A DNA stretch of 8,315 nucleotides from the NCBI GenBank assembly GCA_903944555.1, contig CAJASG010000550.1, positions 1 through 8,315 on the forward strand, given 5' to 3'. Below are positions 1 to 5,152 of this stretch, in pieces (the stretch's first letter is position 1; every line of letters begins with the position of its first letter). This DNA is from an uncultured beta proteobacterium. GTDB lineage: Bacteria; Pseudomonadota; Gammaproteobacteria; Burkholderiales; Burkholderiaceae_C. A model generated the notes under the pieces. The model did no database searches, was not told the origin of the DNA, and saw only the letters and a program-made list of their open reading frames with translations. Made by a program: the position numbers and the translations under genes.

Positions 1-69
1 AAGGCATTCACGTTGACCCTGCATGCCTATTTTCGGAGCGAAATTGCTCCTCTCTCCGACGGAGCCTGA
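1..69 (+). CDS. C-terminal end of an unidentified upstream gene (partial)
   Basis: Frame 1 is open from the window edge to a TGA at 67-69 and encodes 22 residues, including FTLTLHAYFRSEIAPL. The stop lies three bases before the ATG of the glycosyltransferase, whose GGAG ribosome binding site (61-64) sits inside this tail, which is the usual arrangement for two genes of one operon. Frame 2 closes at 14-16. Frame 3 is open but would run into the glycosyltransferase out of frame. The fragment is too short for me to assign a family. By analogy with ape loci it could be a dehydratase, ligase or other polyene gene, but nothing in the residues shows this. Confidence 0.6.
   Translation, partial: KAFTLTLHAYFRSEIAPLSDGA
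61..64 (+). promoter_or_regulatory. Ribosome binding site of the GT2 gene within inverted repeats
   Basis: GGAG at 61-64 is spaced 8 bases before the ATG at 73 and lies in the coding tail of the preceding gene. It can pair with CTCC at 54-57 or, as GGAGC 61-65, with GCTCC at 46-50. That GCTCC can instead pair with GGAGC at 35-39. The binding site itself is well supported; regulation by these alternative pairings is speculative. Confidence 0.5.
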
Positions 70-72
70 TCG

Positions 73-843
73 ATGCACACTGAGCGCACATTGCCATCCT
101 CCAGCCATATTGTGTTGATCCCCAGCTACAACGCTGGCGCCAAGGTCTATGAGACCGTGGCGCAGGCCCGCGCGCACTGGAATCCGGTGTGGGTCGTGGT
201 CGACGGCAGTACCGACGGCACCGCCGCCGCTCTGCAGGACATGGCCGCCCAAGACGATGGTCTGCGGGTTTTTGTGCTGCCGCAAAACCAGGGCAAAGGC
301 GCAGCCGTGTTGTATGGACTGGACCAGGCGGCGCAGCAGGGTTACACCCATGCCCTGTGCATGGACTCCGACGGCCAGCACCCGGCGAACCTGATCGAAG
401 CTTTCATGGAATGCTCCCAGGCCACACCAGCGGCCATGGTACTGGGCGTACCGGTGTTCGATGCCAGCGCGCCGGCGTTGCGCGTCTGGGGACGAAAAAT
501 CTCCAACTGGTGGGCGAATCTGGAAACCCTGTGGGCCGGTATTGGCGACTCGCTGTACGGCTTTCGGGTCTACCCGGTGGACCCTTTGCGCAGCGTGATG
601 CGGGGCCAGCGCTGGATGCGCCGTTTTGATTTTGACCCCGAGGCCGCCGTGCGCCTGTGCTGGCAGGGTGTGCCACCGATCAATCTGCCGGCACCGGTGA
701 AGTACCTGCAGGCGCACGAGGGCGGTGTTTCGCATTTCAACTACCGCCGTGACAACCTGCTGCTGACCTGGATGCACATCCGCCTGATGGTCGGGTTCGT
801 GTTGCGCTTGCCGGTGTTGGTGCTTGGGAAACTGGGCCGTTGA
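73..843 (+). CDS. GT2 family glycosyltransferase (ApeJ N-terminal-domain-like)
   Basis: A 256-residue family 2 (GT-A fold) glycosyltransferase, predicted to transfer a sugar from a nucleotide-sugar to an acceptor at the cytoplasmic face of the inner membrane. The nucleotide-binding start PSYNAG is at residues 17-22, VVVDGSTDGT at 41-50, and the metal-binding DXD appears as DSDGQH at 98-103. A GDSLYGFRVYP block lies at about 158-168, and R184-F185-D186 with E190 resembles the acceptor/base region of related enzymes. The C-terminus (about 236-254) is a hydrophobic and basic helix that could associate with the membrane. The ATG at 73 has GGAG at 61-64 with an 8-base gap, which supports this start. 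It is followed 24 bases later by a methyltransferase. In E. coli ApeJ a domain of this kind is fused to an LpxL-type acyltransferase; here that partner is a separate gene on the other strand. Sugar donor and acceptor are unknown. Confidence 0.85.
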   Translation: MHTERTLPSSSHIVLIPSYNAGAKVYETVAQARAHWNPVWVVVDGSTDGTAAALQDMAAQDDGLRVFVLPQNQGKGAAVLYGLDQAAQQGYTHALCMDSDGQHPANLIEAFMECSQATPAAMVLGVPVFDASAPALRVWGRKISNWWANLETLWAGIGDSLYGFRVYPVDPLRSVMRGQRWMRRFDFDPEAAVRLCWQGVPPINLPAPVKYLQAHEGGVSHFNYRRDNLLLTWMHIRLMVGFVLRLPVLVLGKLGR

Positions 844-867
844 TCCGGCAGGCACACGCAGAGCCCT

Positions 868-1737
868 ATGTCTACTTCAGTCTTGGTACATCTTCTTCTT
901 GAGCGCATCTCCTGGCGCAAGCAGCCCCGGGTGCCTGAACCGGATTTGGTCATGGAAAGCGTGGTGCAGGCCTCGTCTTTTTCACAGGCAGGAGAGGACG
1001 ACGGGGTATTGGCGTTTCTCTACTTTTACAACGCCTTGCAGATCACGTCGCTCCTGCAACCCGGAGATCGCGTGCTGGATCTGGCATGTGGCCCAGCCCA
1101 TCAGCTGGTGCAGGTGGCACGCCTGAATCCTGACGTGCGCTTCGTGGGGCTGGACGCGTCGCCGGCCATGCTGGAGTGTGCGCAAAGCACACTGGCACGT
1201 GCCCATGTCAGCAATGTGGAGTTGATGCAGGGGGACATGACCCGCTTGATGGGGCTGGAAGATGGCAGCATGGATGGCGTGATTTGCACCATGTCCCTGC
1301 ACCATTTACCGGACCATGCGGCGCTGTGCACCACCCTGCGCGAGGTACGCCGGGTGTTGAAGCCGCAGGGACGGTTTTATTTGGTGGATTTTGGGCGACT
1401 CAAGCTCCTGCGCACCCAGCGTTTTTTTGCCGACGACCTGCGCCAGCCGCCGCAATTTACCGAGGACTATTTCAATTCGCTCCGGGCCGCATTCAGCGTG
1501 GAGGAGTTGTCTGCAGCCGTGGCCCCTTTGGGCCCGGATGTGCAGCGCCATGTGACAGTGTTGGCTCCGTTTCTCATGGTGTTCAGAAGTGCGTTTCAGC
1601 GCCCGATGGATCCGCAGACGCTGCAGCGCGCCAAGGCGGCGTTTGCCAACCTGTCGGCCGCGCACCAGGGTAATTTTCGCAGTGTGGCCAGTTGGTTCCG
1701 GGCCAGCGGCTACGCCTTGCCCTGCGATCCGGATTAA
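868..1737 (+). CDS. Class I SAM-dependent methyltransferase
   Basis: A 289-residue Rossmann-fold methyltransferase. Motif I VLDLACGPA is at residues 69-77, the acidic ribose-binding residue is D96 in GLDASPAML, the adenine-side GDM is at 122-124, and the later strand TMSLHHLPDH is at 141-150, followed by a REVRRVLKPQGRFYLVDFG segment (158-176) typical of Methyltransf_11/25 enzymes. An N-terminal helical part (1-65) and a C-terminal part (about 180-289) rich in aromatic and basic residues probably shape the acceptor site. It lies 24 bases after the glycosyltransferase with only a weak purine-rich site upstream, so it is likely co-transcribed with it. In aryl polyene clusters a methyltransferase (ApeB in E. 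coli) modifies the aryl head group; that role here is inferred. An internal ATG at 952 is possible but would drop a plausible N-terminal region. Its TAA stop overlaps the stop of the opposite-strand gene. Confidence 0.85.
   Translation: MSTSVLVHLLLERISWRKQPRVPEPDLVMESVVQASSFSQAGEDDGVLAFLYFYNALQITSLLQPGDRVLDLACGPAHQLVQVARLNPDVRFVGLDASPAMLECAQSTLARAHVSNVELMQGDMTRLMGLEDGSMDGVICTMSLHHLPDHAALCTTLREVRRVLKPQGRFYLVDFGRLKLLRTQRFFADDLRQPPQFTEDYFNSLRAAFSVEELSAAVAPLGPDVQRHVTVLAPFLMVFRSAFQRPMDPQTLQRAKAAFANLSAAHQGNFRSVASWFRASGYALPCDPD
1734..1737. other. Shared TTAA providing stop codons on both strands
   Basis: The palindrome TTAA supplies TAA at 1735-1737 for the methyltransferase (+) and TAA read from 1736 to 1734 for the acyltransferase (-). 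The two operons therefore overlap tail to tail by 4 bases, with no room for an intergenic terminator. I saw no strong GC stem followed by a T run on either side. Confidence 0.9.
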
Positions 1738-2870
1738 GCGCGAGAAGCGGCCGCGCGCTGTGCGTTGACAACCGGCTGCGCATACAGTTGCAGAAGTGCC
1801 TCGCGCGCCGCAGCGGCGGGCAGTCCCAGCGCCTTCAACTCGGCGACCTGATTCGCAATCAGGCCCAGGAAGGCCTGCGCGTAGGGCGTGTCCAGGTCCC
1901 AAGGGCTCTGGATCAGCAGGGCATGGGCAATGTGGTTGCTCTCCCAGGTACGGTAGTTGCTCCAGATTTGCGCATCGATCTTGTCTGCGACTTCTTGCAC
2001 GACATCCGCGTTGTCAGCGCCATCCAATCGGATTTCCTCGCCGAAGGCCAGGTGGACATGGCCTTTGTCGGCGACCAGGCTGTCGCGGATTTGTGCCACG
2101 TCTTCACCTGCGGCCTTGTTGTACTTGCCCTGTTCACGGCGCAGCAGCGTTTCGCGCACCTTGTGGGTGGCACACGGCTCAAATTCGTACGAGATGGCGA
2201 CCGGGACGATGTGCAGTTTTTCGAAATCCGCACGGGTCCGTGCTCCGGCCAGGCCCAGCATCTTGATGATGGCCGGGTCGGTGTGGTCGTTGCCGTCCTT
2301 GGTGCGCCCCGGGCTTTGTGACAGCCAGATCGAATAACGCTGTTCTTCGATCTGGCGTGCCAGGTAGGCGGCGACGAGCCGGGCGTTGGCGTAAACATCG
2401 CGGAGTGCGCCACTGCGCTTGATGACCACGCCATTGAGCAGCAGCATCAGCTCGGAGACTCCAGGCGTGGCCATCAGATTGTCGCCAACGCATACCTTGC
2501 AGGTGCCACGTCCGCTGGACAGCATGTTCAGCGACACCAGCGCGGCGTCGGTGACGATGCAGCGGTGGTTGGAGATGAACAGAAACTTGCGGTCGGTCGG
2601 GAGTTCGTCCAATCCGGAAATGCTCAGGCCTTGCGAGGTCTCGCGCAGAATGCGCTGCAGCATCGGGTTGACATAGGCAAACTGGAAATCCTCGGTGCCG
2701 CGGAAGGCATTGGTCTGCTCAACGACGGCTTGCCGGGACAGATCAGGAAAACACCAGGGCAATATGGTGTCGGCCAGTGGACTGGCAAAAAACTGGTCAC
2801 GGCAGCCGGCAAATTCGGCGGGGCTGTCCACGGTACATTGTGTTGTGGCGTTCACGTGGTGGGCTTGCAT
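1734..2870 (-). CDS. PlsC-like 1-acylglycerol-3-phosphate-type acyltransferase (ApeD-like)
   Basis: A 378-residue protein of the PlsC/glycerol-acyltransferase superfamily, expected to move an acyl chain from ACP or CoA onto a hydroxyl of a lipid precursor. Block I is NHRCIVTD at residues 101-108. The spacing is HX5D rather than HX4D, which resembles the NHRDIVLD form I recall from a subfamily of long PlsC relatives. Block III is SQSPGRTKDG at 184-193, where that subfamily usually has REGRAKDG. A conserved-looking IVPVAISYEFEPC follows at 221-233. The C-terminal 140 residues are mostly helical. It is the last gene of the minus-strand operon, 15 bases after the ketoreductase. No purine-rich ribosome binding site precedes the ATG at 2870, so the start is uncertain. 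The two motif changes make it unclear whether the enzyme is fully active; in APE clusters this position is assigned to acyl transfer to the lipid anchor. Confidence 0.8.
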   Translation of the reverse strand: MQAHHVNATTQCTVDSPAEFAGCRDQFFASPLADTILPWCFPDLSRQAVVEQTNAFRGTEDFQFAYVNPMLQRILRETSQGLSISGLDELPTDRKFLFISNHRCIVTDAALVSLNMLSSGRGTCKVCVGDNLMATPGVSELMLLLNGVVIKRSGALRDVYANARLVAAYLARQIEEQRYSIWLSQSPGRTKDGNDHTDPAIIKMLGLAGARTRADFEKLHIVPVAISYEFEPCATHKVRETLLRREQGKYNKAAGEDVAQIRDSLVADKGHVHLAFGEEIRLDGADNADVVQEVADKIDAQIWSNYRTWESNHIAHALLIQSPWDLDTPYAQAFLGLIANQVAELKALGLPAAAAREALLQLYAQPVVNAQRAAASRA

Positions 2871-2885
2871 GCTGGGGAGGACGGG

Positions 2886-3620
2886 TTAAACCATGCCGCC
2901 GTTGACCGAGATGACTTGGCCGGTGATGTAAGCAGCGTTGTCCGAGGCCAGAAACCCTACCAGCGCTGCCACTTCTTCCGGTTTTCCGGCGCGTTTCATG
3001 GGCACCAGGTTGGCAATTGCGGTGCTGTCAAAGACGTCTTTGGCCATGCCCGAGCTGATGATGCCGGGGGCCACGGCATTGACGGTAATGCCGCGCGTAG
3101 CCAATTCCAGCGCGAGTGACTTGCTTGCCGCGTGCAGCGCGCCCTTGGCGGCGGCGTAGTTGGTCTGACCACGGTTGCCGGTAATACCGGCAATCGAAGA
3201 AATGCTGATGATGCGGCCCCAACGGGTGCGGATCATGGGCATCGATAGCGGCTGAGTGACGTTGAAGAAGCCATGCAACGAAACGTCAATCACGCTGTGC
3301 CACTGCTGGCGCTGCATGCCGGGAAAGACGGCGTCGTCATGGATGCCGGCGTTGTTCACCAGCACCTGGATCGGGCCGCCCTCCAGCAGGGCTTCCAGTG
3401 CGGTCTGGGTGGCGCTGCCATCGGTCACGTCAAACTGGATCGCCTGGGCTGAGCCGCCGTTGCCCGTCAATTCGTCGCACAGGTTCTGGGCGCTGGCGAG
3501 ATTGCGGTTCGCGTGCACGATCACATGCAGGCCGTCTGCGGCGAGGCGGCGGCAGATCGCCGCGCCGATGGCGCCACTGCCCCCGGTGACCAGTGCGCGC
3601 TTCATGGATGTCAATGTCAT
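2886..3620 (-). CDS. fabG: 3-oxoacyl-ACP reductase, FabG-type SDR (ApeQ-like ketoreductase)
   Basis: A 244-residue short-chain dehydrogenase/reductase expected to reduce beta-ketoacyl-ACP with NADPH after each elongation. Visible motifs are TGGSGAIG (12-19) for the cofactor, HANRN (36-40) consistent with NADPH preference, NNAG (89-92), catalytic S142, Y155 and K159 (YAAAK), PG at 185-186 and the C-terminal ITGQVISVNGGMV (232-244). The Asn usually completing the catalytic tetrad is Ser114 in DVSLHGFFN. The frame opens with TTG at 3626; ATG at 3620 and ATG at 3605 (giving MKRALVTGG, the usual family start) are both more likely. I list the 3620 start, but no clear ribosome binding site decides between them. 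It begins 9 bases after the chain length factor stop, which suggests coupling. The polyene role comes from its position next to the chain length factor and MMPL exporter; sequence alone would allow a general FabG. Confidence 0.9.
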   Translation of the reverse strand: MTLTSMKRALVTGGSGAIGAAICRRLAADGLHVIVHANRNLASAQNLCDELTGNGGSAQAIQFDVTDGSATQTALEALLEGGPIQVLVNNAGIHDDAVFPGMQRQQWHSVIDVSLHGFFNVTQPLSMPMIRTRWGRIISISSIAGITGNRGQTNYAAAKGALHAASKSLALELATRGITVNAVAPGIISSGMAKDVFDSTAIANLVPMKRAGKPEEVAALVGFLASDNAAYITGQVISVNGGMV

Positions 3621-3629
3621 ATTCAAATT

Positions 3630-4430
3630 TCAGGTGAGGCTGCAGACTTCGATGCCGAGTTGCAGCGAGTCCAGGTATTCGACCACCACCGATCCGCTGC
3701 GCTCCTGTGCCAGCAGGGCCAGCAAGGGCAGGCTGCGCGCCACCGGAATGCTCTGGCGCAAGTGTTCCAGTTCGTCCTGCGGCATGCACGTTGCACTGGC
3801 GTCGCTGAGTGTGAACTTGAGTAGTGCGCGGGCCGACGGTGTCTGGCAGGGATTGAGAACCAGGGCCACCCCCATGGCGGCGGGGATCGGCCGCAGACGC
3901 CACAGTGGTTCGGGAAACGCCGTGTCATAGGCCAGGAGCAGACAAGGTTTGCCATTGCTGAGGGCTTGGGTCGCGGCTTCCAGCAGGCCTGCCGCGAACG
4001 TGGCATCGTAGGCGTTCAGGCTGGTGCTGGGCGCCATGCTGCCAGTGGCGATGCCCCAATAACCGGATGACGCGTTGTGCACCGAATTGTGAAAACGGGT
4101 CGGTGAAATGGCCCGGTCACTGGAGGCCAGGGCTTCCAGGATGGCGTGGGTATTGTCACAGTCGGCCTCTGTCGAAGAAAACACGGTGGCCAGGCTGGCA
4201 AGGTCCGCCCCGGCATGGCGTGCAGCCTCCAATCCAATGGCCATGGACAGCTTGACGGGGATGCCAACCCGCCGGCGTTCGGCAGGGGGCAGTTTTTCTA
4301 CCGCAGGCAGTGCCGTGGGCGCAGCAACATAGGGCTGCCGCCCGGCCAGCACGTCACAGGCCTGCTCCCAACCGGTCAGGCCGGGTCCGATCAGTCCGAC
4401 ACCCTCAAGATAGATGTTATGCGTGGTCAT
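3630..4430 (-). CDS. Beta-ketoacyl synthase-like chain length factor (ApeC-like)
   Basis: A 266-residue protein resembling only the N-terminal half of a ketosynthase (Ketoacyl-synt_2 type), compared with about 410 residues for FabF. Recognisable pieces are YLEGVGLIGPG (7-17), TVFSSTEADCDNTH (82-95), PTRFHNSVHNASSGYWGIATG (110-130) and SLNAYDATFAAGLLEA (137-152). Where condensing enzymes have the nucleophilic Cys (TAC-S/T), this protein has Tyr141, and the C-terminal half with the two active-site His is absent, so it should not condense by itself. In E. coli ApeC pairs with the ketosynthase ApeO; a matching full ketosynthase should lie outside this window. The ATG at 4430 overlaps the hydrolase stop as ATGA, indicating translational coupling, and there is no strong ribosome binding site of its own. 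The best alternative description is simply an orphan KS-like protein. Confidence 0.85.
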   Translation of the reverse strand: MTTHNIYLEGVGLIGPGLTGWEQACDVLAGRQPYVAAPTALPAVEKLPPAERRRVGIPVKLSMAIGLEAARHAGADLASLATVFSSTEADCDNTHAILEALASSDRAISPTRFHNSVHNASSGYWGIATGSMAPSTSLNAYDATFAAGLLEAATQALSNGKPCLLLAYDTAFPEPLWRLRPIPAAMGVALVLNPCQTPSARALLKFTLSDASATCMPQDELEHLRQSIPVARSLPLLALLAQERSGSVVVEYLDSLQLGIEVCSLT

Positions 4431-5152
4431 GCTGCATCTGTTGTTTGCTTACCGTTATGAACCGGCCATTGTATTTGTCGCCCGGGCAGAGGCTCCGTGC
4501 GGGCCAACGGTCCGTGGTCCAGCCAGTCGTTCCACAGGGTCTTCCAGGTTGACCATTGGTGCGTGCCTGGGACACTGTGAATGTGCGCCTCGGGCAGCAG
4601 ATCGGCGAGCAGGCGCTGCCCGCTCAGGAACCGGTCTGCGTCGCCAGTACCGAAATACACCGGCGTGGTCCATTGCGCCCTCAGGGATTGCTGGCCCAAC
4701 CAGTGCCACCATGTGCGTTCGTCCAGGGCTGAGGTCTGTTGCTGGCACCACGCGGCAGCACCGCCGGCTGCGCGGATCTCCGCGAGGACATCACCAGTAC
4801 CCGGGTAGGGGGCCATCAAATAGAGGCCTGCGAGATGGTGTGCATGCTGGGCGGCGCAGTGCAGGGCACTGAAGCCCCCCATGGAAATCCCAGCCAACCA
4901 GATGGCACGGTAGCCCTCGGCCCGGGCGGGCTGCAGCACCTCCGTGTACAGCGTGGCGGCCACGGTGTTGTCCAGTACATGTTGCGCTGTGATATCGGCC
5001 AGCAGCAGGTCTACGGGCAATTGGCGCTGGCGCACCGCGTCCACAAACCCCTGTTCGTAAAAGTCGTCAATACTGGACAACGAGGGCGGCAGCAGCACCA
5101 GCAGCGTTTTGCTGCGTTGGGCTGCCGTGTGCAACTCAGTGTGGGTGCGCAT
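4427..5152 (-). CDS. Alpha/beta hydrolase
   Basis: A 241-residue alpha/beta-hydrolase-fold protein. The nucleophile elbow is GISMG (88-92) with Ser90, the acid is probably D171 or D173 in FGTGDADRF, and the base is H198 in VPGTHQW, so a full catalytic triad is present. The first strand TLLVLLPPSLSS (16-27) could supply the oxyanion hole. There is no signal peptide, so it is likely cytoplasmic. The frame is open back to 5266, but ATG at 5152 is preceded by GGGAG at a 7-base gap and gives a normal hydrolase N-terminus; a GTG directly before it is less likely. It overlaps the MMPL stop by 17 bases and the chain length factor start by 4, so it is firmly embedded in the operon. Its substrate is unknown: it could be a thioesterase releasing or editing acyl chains, or an esterase acting on the finished lipid. 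I recall no such gene in the E. coli ape set, where the thioesterase is hotdog-type. Confidence 0.8.
   Translation of the reverse strand: MRTHTELHTAAQRSKTLLVLLPPSLSSIDDFYEQGFVDAVRQRQLPVDLLLADITAQHVLDNTVAATLYTEVLQPARAEGYRAIWLAGISMGGFSALHCAAQHAHHLAGLYLMAPYPGTGDVLAEIRAAGGAAAWCQQQTSALDERTWWHWLGQQSLRAQWTTPVYFGTGDADRFLSGQRLLADLLPEAHIHSVPGTHQWSTWKTLWNDWLDHGPLARTEPLPGRQIQWPVHNGKQTTDAA

Noticed and set aside
34..50. Hairpin CGGAGC...GCTCC as a terminator
   Set aside because: The stem is only 5 base pairs, lies inside coding sequence and is not followed by a T run.
1306..1902. 198-codon open frame on the - strand
   Set aside because: It is antisense to the C-terminal half of the methyltransferase and crosses the convergent stops, with no recognisable motif.
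1692..2321. 209-codon open frame on the + strand
   Set aside because: It lies opposite the PlsC-type acyltransferase, whose family motifs are clear, and its translation shows no recognisable domain; GC-rich coding DNA often gives such antisense frames.
2565..3119. 184-codon open frame on the + strand
   Set aside because: It spans parts of two genuine minus-strand genes and the gap between them, with no domain or ribosome binding site.
3624..3626. TTG start for the ketoreductase
   Set aside because: Two in-frame ATG codons follow within 21 bases, the later one giving the usual MKRALVTGG start; TTG is rarer and has no supporting ribosome binding site.
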